A DNA stretch of 64,000 nucleotides from Neokomagataea thailandica NBRC 106555 (GTDB taxonomy: Bacteria; Pseudomonadota; Alphaproteobacteria; Acetobacterales; Acetobacteraceae). The position numbers were made by a program, and so were the translations under genes. The stretch is from positions 62,001 through 126,000 of the forward strand of contig NZ_BCZB01000004.1 of NCBI RefSeq assembly GCF_001598495.1, read 5' to 3'. Positions 1-8,052 of the stretch are shown one piece after another (position 1 is the first letter of the stretch; each line of letters opens with the position of its first letter). The notes under the pieces were generated by a model, which saw only the letters and a list, made by a program, of their open reading frames with translations, had not been told where the DNA came from and made no database searches.

Positions 1-28
1 CATCGGAGGTCCAGAGAGGTGACGTCAT
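1..28 (-). CDS. murF: MurF start (partial)
   Basis: The first nine codons of a minus-strand gene read MTSPLWTSD before the window edge. The ATG overlaps the TGA of murE by 4 nt (ATGA), as is usual in dcw clusters, where murF follows murE. MurF (UDP-MurNAc-tripeptide:D-Ala-D-Ala ligase) commonly begins with a Leu-Trp-Thr motif close to the start, which fits. Only position and a few residues support the call. Confidence 0.6.
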
Positions 29-1524
29 GACGAACCCTTTTCTGCTGACGCGATGTCTTGCGAGGCGTTTTGAGTGAAACGTGCTGCTAAGTCACGTGTG
101 ACGGCACGATCATCAAAAGGCAAGACGGTTTGTCCGATGATTTGCCCTGTTTCGTGGCCTTTGCCTGCGATGACCAAAATATCCCCGGCAGAGAGACTTT
201 CGAGGCCCGTAGCAATGGCGTCATGACGGTCTGCAATTTCGCTGGCATTGGAGGCCGTGGCGAGAATTTCAGCGCGGATTGTCGCGGCGTTTTCGGTGCG
301 GGGGTTATCATCGGTGACGATGACGACGTCAGCATGGCGGGAGGCGGCTTCACCCATGAGTGGGCGCTTGCCGCGATCTCGGTCCCCACCGGCTCCGAAG
401 ACGACGATGAGGCGGCCATCGGTATGGGGACGTAGGCTTGTGAGCACGCGGGCGAGCGCATCGGGGGTATGTGCGTAATCCACATATGCGGCGGCGCCAT
501 TCGGGAGGGCCGCAACACGCTCACAACGGCCGGGGACACCGGTGAGGCGCGGGAGAAGTGCGAGCAACTCACGCGCTTCGTTTTCATCTTTCCAGATCAT
601 CGCGGCCGCGAGGAGCGCGTTTTCAAGCTGGAAGCGCCCGGGGAGTGGGAAGGTCAATTCAGGTAGTTCTTCACCGGAGAGGGCAAGGCGAATGATTTGC
701 CCTTGCGGTGTTGGGCGCGTCTCGATGAGGCGTAATGTTTCCCCGGCTTCCCCAATGGTGCGGAGTTCAAGGCCACGGCTTTGCGCGATGTCACGCAGGG
801 AGGATGCTGTGTCGGCATCCATATCGGCGTTTAGGGCGGCGCGGCCCGTGGTCGGCAGGAGAGTTTTGAAGAGGCGGAGTTTGGCTTCGCGGTAGGCTTC
901 AATCGTGCCGTGATAATCCAGATGATCACGCGTGAGATTGGAGAAGCCGGCGGCGTCAAGTGTTACGCCGTCAAGGCGGTGCTGGATGAGGCCGTGGGAG
1001 GACGCTTCGAGTGCGACATGTGTTACGCCAGCTTTTGCCAGTGCGGCTAAGGTTTGTGCGAGCGAGACAGGGTCTGGCGTGGTGAGTGATGGTGGGGGCG
1101 GAATATCAACGCTGGTGTTGAGCCCTAAGGTGCCAAGGCTCGCGGCTTTATGGCCTTGAAGTTCCCAGAACTGACGCAGGAACTCTGCGGTACTGCTTTT
1201 GCCATTCGTCCCGGTGACGGCGGTAATATGCGCGGGCTGTGGGCCAGCGAGGATTGCGGCGGCTTTGGCGAGTGTATGACGCGCATTCGGATCTACGACA
1301 TGGGGCAGGTCCGTGATGAGCAGATGGTCGCTGATGATGGCGTAGGCGCCAGCTTGTGTCGCGGCTTGAACGAAAGCGGCTCCATCGTGTTTGACGCCGC
1401 GCAGAGCAACAAACACGCTGCCGGGGCGCACGGCGCGGCTATCAGCGGTGATGGCACTGATATTGGTATCTGCGGTAGGTTTGGCCGTGACGTTGCAGAG
1501 CCGGAGGAGTTCAGAAAAGCGCAT
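25..1524 (-). CDS. murE: UDP-MurNAc-L-Ala-D-Glu:meso-diaminopimelate ligase MurE
   Basis: Cytoplasmic Mur ligase that adds the third amino acid of the peptidoglycan stem peptide using ATP. The protein has 499 aa, the normal family length. The ATP-binding loop TGTNGKSS is at residues 104-111. The DNPR motif at about 406-409 is the signature of ligases that use meso-diaminopimelate rather than lysine, and a GKGHE motif lies near 454. The gene starts 9 nt after the stop of ftsI and its stop overlaps the murF start, so it is translated within the dcw operon. Confidence 0.96.
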   Translation of the reverse strand: MRFSELLRLCNVTAKPTADTNISAITADSRAVRPGSVFVALRGVKHDGAAFVQAATQAGAYAIISDHLLITDLPHVVDPNARHTLAKAAAILAGPQPAHITAVTGTNGKSSTAEFLRQFWELQGHKAASLGTLGLNTSVDIPPPPSLTTPDPVSLAQTLAALAKAGVTHVALEASSHGLIQHRLDGVTLDAAGFSNLTRDHLDYHGTIEAYREAKLRLFKTLLPTTGRAALNADMDADTASSLRDIAQSRGLELRTIGEAGETLRLIETRPTPQGQIIRLALSGEELPELTFPLPGRFQLENALLAAAMIWKDENEARELLALLPRLTGVPGRCERVAALPNGAAAYVDYAHTPDALARVLTSLRPHTDGRLIVVFGAGGDRDRGKRPLMGEAASRHADVVIVTDDNPRTENAATIRAEILATASNASEIADRHDAIATGLESLSAGDILVIAGKGHETGQIIGQTVLPFDDRAVTRDLAARFTQNASQDIASAEKGSS

Positions 1525-1533
1525 GGGGCAGGC

Positions 1534-3480
1534 TCAGCGAATTGTTTTGGTTTGGGGAGGGTGGCGGTTTGGATCACCCGGGTCATTGCCGGGGCCAAGC
1601 GCACGATAACCGGCGGGAACAGCAGGTTCCATCGCGATGGCCAATGAGGCATCAATGGTCTCTTTATTGGCCAGATCCGGGAATTGATCCAGCATAGGGC
1701 CAATACGGGAGATGATTTTCCCCACGGTCGGGGCGGAGTTCCATGCGGCCGTCGTCCAGCCATGTGTGGCTGCGGTGGGGTGCGGGCTATCCAACATGAC
1801 ATAGACTGCGTAGCGTGGGTTGTTCATGGGGAAGACGCTGGTAAAGGCCGCGACGTTGGTGTGCTTCAAGTAGCCACCATGAGCGCCGATTTTTTCAGCC
1901 GTACCGGTTTTCCCGCCGACGTAATAGCCCGGAACTTCTGCGGTTTTCCCGCTGCCTTCGGTCACGTCTAAACGCAGCAAACGCCGTAAGAGCGCGGAGG
2001 TTTTGGCTGAGAGGACACGTACACCAACGGGTGTTTCTGTGCCGACATCATCTGGCGTGGATGCGTCCAGAGAGGGGGGAAGAGTGCCGCGTGTTACATC
2101 TTGAACGATGTTCTGGTCTCGGGCCACGAGTGTAGGTTTGAGCAAGATGCCGCCATTTACGGTAGCGGCTGTGCCACGCACGATGGCGAGTGGCGATTCA
2201 GCAACGCCATGCCCGAAGCCTACGGTCATAACCGTGGAAAGGCCCCAATTCTTGTGTGATGGTACGAGTGGGCGGCCTGCTTCAGGCAGCTCAATTGGCA
2301 CGCGCTTGAAAAAGCCCATGCTGTCCAGCCATTCTTGCTGGCGCTCAGCCCCGACATCAAGCGCAATATGCGCGGCTGCGGGGTTGGAGGAAAACGCCAT
2401 AACGCCGGGCAGGGAGAGCCACGGGGCGAAATGATCGGATTTCATATCGCTGATGGTGAAGCGACCGACTTTAATGGGGATGGTTGAGAACTTATCCCAA
2501 ACGTGGATGACGCCGAGTTGTAACCCCATGGCGGCTGTTTGCAGCTTAAAGGTTGAACCGGGTTCATACATGCCGGTGACGGCACGATTGAAGCGGGAGT
2601 CATTTGTAGCATGGCCAAAGTCATTGGCATCAAAGTCCGGCAAGCTAACCATAGCAATGACTTCACCGGTGCGGACATCCATGACAATGGCGCTCGCACC
2701 AATAGCTTGGAAGGTGGTCATGGCCGTTTGGAGTTCATCGCGCGCGGCGGCTTGAACGCGGACGTCTAAGGAGAGGCGGAGCGGCGTTTTGTCAGAGTTG
2801 AGACGATCATTGAAATAGCGTTCAACCCCGGCAATGCCGTGATCATCAATATCCACGCTACCCATGATTTGAGCTGCTGTGCGGCCCAGTGGGTAATGGC
2901 GGCGCTCTCCGGCTTCAAAATAGATACCGGGAATCCCAAGATTGTTGATGGCGATTTCTTGGACCGGTGAAATGTCACGCGCGATGTAAACAAATTGCTT
3001 TTTGAGCGAGAGGCGGCGGATGGTTTCAGCTTCATCCAGTGCAGGGATGGCATGATGGAGCTTTTTGGCTGCGTCTTGCGGGTCAATAAGTTCCATTGGG
3101 TTGGCGTAAACTTGTGCCACGGGGAGGGAGAGCGCAAGAATTTGGCCGTTACGGTCGGTAATGCTGGCGCGTTTGACCGATGGAAGTGAGAAATCACTCG
3201 TAAGGGAAGCGTGCGGGTCAATTTGGGGAATGACTGGAACTTGCGGCGCGATTTGCCGCGCTTCAGGCTCCATGGGCATTAGGACTGTTGCTAATGAGGC
3301 CTTAAGAGCGACGGCGCCATAAAGGACGAGAAATCCCATGCCAACCCAGAATAGGCGCCCATGTGACTGTTCAGTATCAAAGCTGCCGCGTTTGCGCTTG
3401 TCCTTGCGGGACGAGGACGGCTTGTTGCTGGGGGCCTGATCCGCATTCTGTGGCGGTGTTGGCTGCACGTCCTCAGGCAT
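1534..3480 (-). CDS. ftsI: Division-specific peptidoglycan transpeptidase FtsI (PBP3)
   Basis: Class B penicillin-binding protein of 648 aa that crosslinks septal peptidoglycan. A basic cytoplasmic tail of about 40 residues is followed by one membrane anchor (about 43-68), a dimerisation domain and the transpeptidase domain. The three active-site motifs are visible: S309-T-F-K312 with the nucleophilic serine, S364-S-N366, and K524-T-G526. It lies between ftsL and murE in dcw order. A gap of about 80 nt separates it from ftsL, larger than elsewhere in this cluster. Confidence 0.95.
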   Translation of the reverse strand: MPEDVQPTPPQNADQAPSNKPSSSRKDKRKRGSFDTEQSHGRLFWVGMGFLVLYGAVALKASLATVLMPMEPEARQIAPQVPVIPQIDPHASLTSDFSLPSVKRASITDRNGQILALSLPVAQVYANPMELIDPQDAAKKLHHAIPALDEAETIRRLSLKKQFVYIARDISPVQEIAINNLGIPGIYFEAGERRHYPLGRTAAQIMGSVDIDDHGIAGVERYFNDRLNSDKTPLRLSLDVRVQAAARDELQTAMTTFQAIGASAIVMDVRTGEVIAMVSLPDFDANDFGHATNDSRFNRAVTGMYEPGSTFKLQTAAMGLQLGVIHVWDKFSTIPIKVGRFTISDMKSDHFAPWLSLPGVMAFSSNPAAAHIALDVGAERQQEWLDSMGFFKRVPIELPEAGRPLVPSHKNWGLSTVMTVGFGHGVAESPLAIVRGTAATVNGGILLKPTLVARDQNIVQDVTRGTLPPSLDASTPDDVGTETPVGVRVLSAKTSALLRRLLRLDVTEGSGKTAEVPGYYVGGKTGTAEKIGAHGGYLKHTNVAAFTSVFPMNNPRYAVYVMLDSPHPTAATHGWTTAAWNSAPTVGKIISRIGPMLDQFPDLANKETIDASLAIAMEPAVPAGYRALGPGNDPGDPNRHPPQTKTIR

Positions 3481-3562
3481 GTGGCGGCGCGATCTCCTGC
3501 TGAGATGGTGTGTCGCCCGGGAGTGGTTAAGGGGGATGCTCCCAGGGTGACGTCTTTAATGT

Positions 3563-4330
3563 TTAGTTAGCTAACGGAGCCGGTGGCGGCAATGTGTCGT
3601 TTGCGCTCTCAACAAATTTATGGCGGTTATGCGCGCGAATATCGGCTAAATGCGTCAGGTTAGGTGCCTGAGGTGTAGGGGCGGTGTGCCATGTGGTCGC
3701 GATGTTTGAAGCGTGACGTAGGCCATGGAAGCTGGCGAGGCGCACATGTGCCGTTTCCATTACGTTGGAGACTGGGCTGTGCGCGGGCTCGGCACTGGCA
3801 AGATCTGTCATGCGGGCATGGGCATGCATAATGCGGTCCGCATGAGAATGTGGAACATTTGCGGCTGAAATGGGAGTGTTTGAGGCCACGCGGAGGGGGG
3901 CGGCGATGCTGCGGGCCTCAGTGTGAGTTTCAGGACGTGTTTCAGGGCGGGACACAATGCGCGGTTCCGTTCGGGTTCCGTGTGGTGCTGGAACGTTAAG
4001 CGCCAGTGTTGCTTCCGCGTTATGTTCAGGGGCTTTCCCGCCCGGTGCGGGCAAGCGTGCCTCAGCAGCGCTGATCCGTACAAACTGATCCGGTGTCATT
4101 GGATGCAGGTTTGGTAAGAAGCGTGTGCTGAGCGTATTCAGGCGATCTGGCTGGTTGAGTAATGCCCATTCCGTACGCAGGGTAGCGGTTTGGGATTGAA
4201 CCTTTTGCGTGTCACGCACAATTTGCGTGATGCTTTGGTCCAGCATGGTGGTGTTATGCTTCTTTGTGTAGAGAAATAGGCCAGATAGAGCGGCGAGAAC
4301 AGCGCAGAAGAAGGTGAATGGCCGGGTCAT
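3563..4330 (-). CDS. ftsL: FtsL-like division protein with long C-terminal tail
   Basis: Bitopic membrane protein of 255 aa. One membrane segment lies at about residues 4-21, followed by a heptad-rich stretch with an [14 protein letters not shown] motif, typical of alphaproteobacterial FtsL, which pairs with FtsB/FtsQ at the septum. FtsL proteins are usually 100-150 aa; here about 140 extra residues follow, rich in Pro, His, Ala and Thr and probably unstructured. The gene overlaps rsmH by 4 nt and sits exactly where ftsL is expected. The FtsL identity is inferred from position and motif; the tail has no recognised domain. Confidence 0.82.
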   Translation of the reverse strand: MTRPFTFFCAVLAALSGLFLYTKKHNTTMLDQSITQIVRDTQKVQSQTATLRTEWALLNQPDRLNTLSTRFLPNLHPMTPDQFVRISAAEARLPAPGGKAPEHNAEATLALNVPAPHGTRTEPRIVSRPETRPETHTEARSIAAPLRVASNTPISAANVPHSHADRIMHAHARMTDLASAEPAHSPVSNVMETAHVRLASFHGLRHASNIATTWHTAPTPQAPNLTHLADIRAHNRHKFVESANDTLPPPAPLAN

Positions 4331-5301
4331 GCGGGTGTTCCTGAGGCTGTCAGGTCGGTTGAAGGGGCGGTGCGGATGAGGGCGCGCAAGCGGGCGCTGC
4401 GTGCGCGTGGGTTAAGGCGAATTTCGTCTTCCGTTGCGGCACGTGGGCGCGTGTGCGCAAGGCGGAAGGCGGAAGACGCCTGTTCTTGTGCAATTGGGGC
4501 GTAGCGAGAAGGGTTAGAGACCCGCCCCGCATGGAGGGCCATGGCACGTTTGGCGAGGCGATCTTCCAAAGAGTGGAAGGTGACCACGACAAAGATGCCG
4601 CCGGGAGCAAGCAATTGCGGCGCGACTTCGAGGGCACGTTCAAGCTCACCAAGCTCGTCATTGACGGCAATGCGCAGGCCTTGGAAGCTGCGCGTTGCAG
4701 GGTCAATGCCAGAGCGATCACGCGGGACGCAGCGGCGGATGGTTTCCGCGAGTTGTCCTGTCGTCTCAAAAGGCGTGCTCAGCCGAGCTTGCACGATGGA
4801 ACGTGCGATGCGGCGTGATAGCCGTTCTTCACCGTAGCGGTAGAGAATATCGGCTAGTTCAGCTTCCGGAAGAGTGTTGACGAGATCGGCAGCCGTTGGG
4901 CCTGTATCGCCCATCCGCATATCCAGAGGACCGTCATGGCGGAAGGAGAAGCCGCGCTCACCTTGGTCAATTTGGAAGGAGGAGACGCCGAGGTCCAGCA
5001 CGATGCCATCAAATGGTGCGTAAGAACCGGCGAGTTCATCCATGGCGCTAAAGGGGCCTTGGTGCAAGAACAAGCGGCCTTCGGCTTCTGCGGCCATAGC
5101 CTTGCCGCGTTCAATGGCCGTGGGGTCACGGTCGATGCCATGCACGGTGCAGTCTGCCGCATTCAGGATGGAGCGTGTGTAGCCACCACCGCCAAATGTC
5201 CCGTCGAGATAACGTCCGCCATCGCGGGGTTTCAAGCTGTCGAGGACCTCGTTCAGCATGACAGGAAGGTGGCCTTCATGGACCAGAGTGATGGGCTTCA
5301 T
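4327..5301 (-). CDS. rsmH: 16S rRNA m4C1402 methyltransferase RsmH (MraW)
   Basis: SAM-dependent N4-methyltransferase of 324 aa acting on C1402 of 16S rRNA. The N-terminal motif [13 protein letters not shown] and the SAM-binding [11 protein letters not shown] loop are typical of MraW, as is a [13 protein letters not shown] motif in the C-terminal half. The start overlaps the stop of mraZ by 4 nt and its end overlaps ftsL by 4 nt, showing coupled translation. Length and position are normal. Confidence 0.96.
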   Translation of the reverse strand: MKPITLVHEGHLPVMLNEVLDSLKPRDGGRYLDGTFGGGGYTRSILNAADCTVHGIDRDPTAIERGKAMAAEAEGRLFLHQGPFSAMDELAGSYAPFDGIVLDLGVSSFQIDQGERGFSFRHDGPLDMRMGDTGPTAADLVNTLPEAELADILYRYGEERLSRRIARSIVQARLSTPFETTGQLAETIRRCVPRDRSGIDPATRSFQGLRIAVNDELGELERALEVAPQLLAPGGIFVVVTFHSLEDRLAKRAMALHAGRVSNPSRYAPIAQEQASSAFRLAHTRPRAATEDEIRLNPRARSARLRALIRTAPSTDLTASGTPA

Positions 5302-5768
5302 TGTGCGCCTCCTGTGGGGGCGTTTTTCTTGCTGGTCAGACTACGTGCCCGGCTGCGCGCTTGTTGGCGGCGCTCAGCAGCGGCGGCTGGGTTCCAAAGT
5401 TGGAACACACGACCTAGCCCCATGAATGCGACGTCATCCGTGAGGTCCGCATGTTGACGCAGCACGTCCGGCAGGATGATCCGGCCTTCTTTGTCACTGT
5501 CGAGCGGGTAGGCGTCTGCATAGAGGCTGGTGGCGAGGTCTTCGTGGTCTTCAGAGAACGGGTCGTATTCGTTGAGCGGCTCTGCGAGGGAGGCAAAGCC
5601 GGCTGCTGTCCATGCCTCAATGCATGGGTTCAGGTGTGACGGCCGCAGGATCACCAATGGTTCCTGTGGTTTGGCCTGATCCCTTAATGCGGAGCGGAAT
5701 GGCGCAGGAATGGAGACGCGTCCTTTAGCATCGAAGCGGTTCAGGTGCGTGCCGAGGAAGATACTCAC
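5298..5768 (-). CDS. mraZ: Transcriptional regulator MraZ
   Basis: First gene of the dcw cluster, 156 aa. MraZ has two SpoVT/AbrB-like repeats; here [20 protein letters not shown] opens the first and the [12 protein letters not shown] segment opens the second. It starts at GTG, with a GGGAGG ribosome-binding site 10 nt upstream. MraZ represses its own operon by binding TGGG repeats, and such repeats lie upstream at 5827-5860. The last about 25 residues are basic and rich in Arg and Ala. Confidence 0.95.
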   Translation of the reverse strand: MSIFLGTHLNRFDAKGRVSIPAPFRSALRDQAKPQEPLVILRPSHLNPCIEAWTAAGFASLAEPLNEYDPFSEDHEDLATSLYADAYPLDSDKEGRIILPDVLRQHADLTDDVAFMGLGRVFQLWNPAAAAERRQQARSRARSLTSKKNAPTGGAQ

Positions 5769-5826
5769 GGATGATGTGCCTCCCTACGCCGCCTTTGGGC
5801 TTCTTCAGGTTACGGGAATACTGATT

Positions 5827-5860
5827 TGGTATAATTTGGGATATCATGGGATTTTATGGG
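5827..5860 (+). promoter_or_regulatory. MraZ operator: four phased TGGG-type repeats
   Basis: TGGT at 5827, then TGGG at 5837, 5847 and 5857, each exactly 10 bp apart. MraZ is known to bind direct TGGGN repeats separated by 5 nt, which is the same 10-bp phase. The array lies 59-92 nt upstream of the mraZ start and next to a possible minus-strand -35 element at 5862-5867, so binding could block the promoter. The repeats read TGGG on the strand opposite to mraZ. Confidence 0.8.
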
Positions 5861-5996
5861 AGGTCAAATATAAAGCTAAGAAAAACCGCAGAAAACTGCG
5901 CCTTTTTTTGATGGCGGAACTGTGGCGGCGTTTTTTGCGTTCTTTTAAGCTTTTGGAATTAGAAGCGAAGAATTTGCTTTTATTTGGTCATTATTT

Positions 5997-6011
5997 GTTC
6001 GTGTTTTGTTC
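5997..6011 (+). promoter_or_regulatory. Possible LexA box GTTC-N7-GTTC
   Basis: GTTC at 5997-6000 and 6008-6011 are separated by 7 nt, the form of the SOS box in Alphaproteobacteria. A third GTTC is at 6014. It lies about 230 nt upstream of mraZ and just downstream of the RNase P RNA 3' end. One or two such matches are expected by chance in a window this size, so the call is weak. Confidence 0.3.
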
Positions 6012-6099
6012 TCGTTCGTACTGGGAAAAGGGAACAAAAGGATTCGCTTACCTCGTGGTAAGGCAGCGTTTCGCATTCATGATGAAAAATCGAGTAGGA

Positions 6100-6514
6100 G
6101 AGGAGCCAGACGGCCTGTAAGCCGGGTTCTGTCCGCGATAAGGCGGGACGATCATTCCTCTGGGACCCACATTGCTGTGGGCCTCACGCAACCAACCCGA
6201 ACAACAGGGTGAGACAGCCCTTGGCCACCGAAATGGCCGGTTGTTCCTATTCGGTTTTGCTCCCGGTAGGGTTTACCGTGTCCGAGACCGTTGCCGGCCT
6301 CGCGGTGCGCTTTTACCGCACCGTTTCGCCCTTACCCGCAAGTGACCTTAGAAACTAAGGCCGCTCCGGCGGGCGGTCTGTTTTCTGTGGCACTTTCCCT
6401 AGGGTCGCCCCCGCCGGCAGTTAGCCGGTACCGTTGTCCCATGGAGCCCGGACTTTCCTCCCGCATAAGGATCCGCATCCTTATACCAGCGATCGTCCAG
6501 CCGTCTGGCTGGCG
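6100..6514 (-). ncRNA. rnpB: RNase P RNA (class A)
   Basis: Catalytic RNA of RNase P, which matures tRNA 5' ends. Read on the minus strand, the 5' part holds the conserved GGAGGAAAGTCCGGGCTCC block (plus-strand 6446-6464) and the 3' part holds the AGAACCCGGCTTACAGGCC block (plus-strand 6112-6130). The closing helix P1 is perfect over 11 bp: 6500-6510 pairs with 6104-6114. The length of about 410 nt is normal. Exact ends are estimated from P1. Confidence 0.96.
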
Positions 6515-6582
6515 CAAACTGCGTCTATTGTGCGTGCGCGTCAAGTCGAGACTTTTTGATGCGTATCAGGCATGGTCAGAGA

Positions 6583-7557
6583 ATGAAGCCGACTTTTCTT
6601 TTGCGTGTTGTTTTATGTGTGATGGCTTGGCGGCAGCGAGACCGCTCTAGGGGGGCTGTTGATGGGGCCCATCCGGTCATTCCAGAAGTGCCGGGGCCTG
6701 TGCCTTCTGCTGTGGCGCTGCGTGATTTGCGCCGGGCGATGGGGCGGCCATGTTTTCCAGTGTGGCTCTCATCTTTGAGCGTGCGCCGTTGGACGGATGT
6801 GGTTTTATCTGGAGATGACAGTGCGTTAACCGCACGTGTATTTCGGCCGAAGGGGCGTGTGCGTGGGGTTGTGCTGTTTTTGCATGGTGGGGGCTTTGTG
6901 CATTGCGGTATTCGTTCGCATCATGGGATATGCTGCCGTTTAGCCGCAGAATCTGGCGCTCTGGTGGTTTCGGTGGATTATCGTTTGGCGCCCGAGCATC
7001 GCTTTCCTGCGGCTATGGATGATGCGCGTTTGGCATTAACTTGGGTGGCGCAGGCATTGCCAGATGTGCCGTTGGCTGTAGCGGGAGATAGTGCGGGGGG
7101 CACGTTATCCGCGGGGTTGGCGCAATGGGCGCGTGAGGCTCTGCCGGGGCGGGTAAAAGCGCAGGTGCTGTTCTATCCGGCATTGACTGGGCCTATTGCG
7201 CCATCATCGCGCTTTTTGTTCGCGCGGGGCTATATGCTGACGGAAGAGGTGATGAATTGGTATTGTGGCCAGACCTTATCGCAGTATCGAGAATTATTTG
7301 ATCCACGCTTTGCGCCGGCTTTGGCGGATAATTTGGAAGGTTTGCCTCCGGCATTAACGGTGACGGCGGGTTTTGATCCGTTGCGTGATGAAGGGGGGAT
7401 GTATACGCGCCTGTTACGGCAGAGCGGCGTAGAAGCGCGGCATGTGCATTACCCGCGTATGATCCATGGTTTTTTGAATGGGTATTCTTTTTTGAAAGAT
7501 GGGCAACGTGCGCTGCATGTTGGCGGCATGTTCTTGCGTGATATGTTGCGGGGCTGA
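6583..7557 (+). CDS. Alpha/beta hydrolase, hormone-sensitive lipase family
   Basis: Probable carboxylesterase of 324 aa. The oxyanion motif HGGG occurs in FLHGGGFVHCG, the nucleophile elbow is GDSAGG, and a DYRLAPEHRFPAA segment is typical of the HSL (bacterial lipase family IV) group. The catalytic Asp (DPLRDEG) and His (MIHGF) near the C-terminus are visible. The ATG at 6583 is preferred because earlier starts (TTG 6556, ATG 6559) fall in the region expected to hold the divergent rnpB promoter. The substrate is unknown and no pathway neighbour is present. Confidence 0.88.
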   Translation: MKPTFLLRVVLCVMAWRQRDRSRGAVDGAHPVIPEVPGPVPSAVALRDLRRAMGRPCFPVWLSSLSVRRWTDVVLSGDDSALTARVFRPKGRVRGVVLFLHGGGFVHCGIRSHHGICCRLAAESGALVVSVDYRLAPEHRFPAAMDDARLALTWVAQALPDVPLAVAGDSAGGTLSAGLAQWAREALPGRVKAQVLFYPALTGPIAPSSRFLFARGYMLTEEVMNWYCGQTLSQYRELFDPRFAPALADNLEGLPPALTVTAGFDPLRDEGGMYTRLLRQSGVEARHVHYPRMIHGFLNGYSFLKDGQRALHVGGMFLRDMLRG

Positions 7558-7572
7558 AAAGATGGCCCCGCA
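7547..7572. terminator. Hairpin between convergent genes
   Basis: An 8-bp GC-rich stem (TGCGGGGC / GCCCCGCA) straddles the stop codon of the hydrolase and ends a few nt before the stop of the convergent gene. Neither strand has a strong U tract, so termination is uncertain. Confidence 0.4.
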
Positions 7573-7578
7573 GAAAAA

Positions 7579-8052
7579 TTAAGGTTGGATAGGGTGGAAG
7601 CTGCCCGGAGAGCCTGCATCACTTTGGATGGTGTGGGCAGTTCGGTCGATTCGTACAGAAAAGAGCTTCTCTGCGGAGGGTTTGTCCCCCGGGCACTCAT
7701 GACCGTGGCGGCCATACACCATCATATCAACGATGTTATTGGACACATCACCGTTATCGAGCGCGAATACGAGGCAGTTACGGGGCAGGTCCGTCAGGCC
7801 GTCATGTGTCACGACGAGGCGTAAATGCTCCACGAGGGCCGTGTTGTCGAACCAGCTTAGCTCGTTAAAACGGATTTTGTCGTATGAGACATCCAGCCAG
7901 CCGGAGCGCATTAAAACGAACATCAGCAGAAACGCGGGCACGATGAACAGAAGGCGGCGCAGGAAATGCTGCTTCAGTGTTCGTGGGGCGCGCCGCCCCC
8001 GTCCAAGACGGGGAGCGGCACTGGTAGCGTTATTGGGGGGCTTAACGCTCAC
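7579..8052 (-). CDS. Single-pass membrane protein of unknown function
   Basis: I do not recognise a family. The 157-aa protein has a basic, Pro/Arg-rich N-terminus, one membrane segment at about residues 31-50, and a polar C-terminal domain with two Cys (in DLPRNC and HECPGD) that is probably periplasmic. Its start overlaps the stop of zwf by 4 nt, so it is co-translated with glucose-6-phosphate dehydrogenase. No link to that enzyme can be read from the sequence. Confidence 0.75.
   Translation of the reverse strand: MSVKPPNNATSAAPRLGRGRRAPRTLKQHFLRRLLFIVPAFLLMFVLMRSGWLDVSYDKIRFNELSWFDNTALVEHLRLVVTHDGLTDLPRNCLVFALDNGDVSNNIVDMMVYGRHGHECPGDKPSAEKLFSVRIDRTAHTIQSDAGSPGSFHPIQP

Larger units (their letters stand above)
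5769..6099. other. Intergenic leader between mraZ and RNase P RNA
   Basis: About 330 nt without a convincing gene. It is AT-rich compared with its surroundings. It holds the MraZ repeats next to mraZ, a TTGACC element on the minus strand (5862-5867) that could be a -35 box, and a GTTC-N7-GTTC motif further upstream. An open frame on the plus strand runs through it but overlaps mraZ and the RNase P RNA, and its translation resembles nothing I know. Confidence 0.6.

Noticed and set aside
5710-6120. 136-residue open frame on the plus strand over the mraZ leader
   Set aside because: It overlaps the mraZ start and the RNase P RNA 3' end, and its translation has no recognisable pattern.
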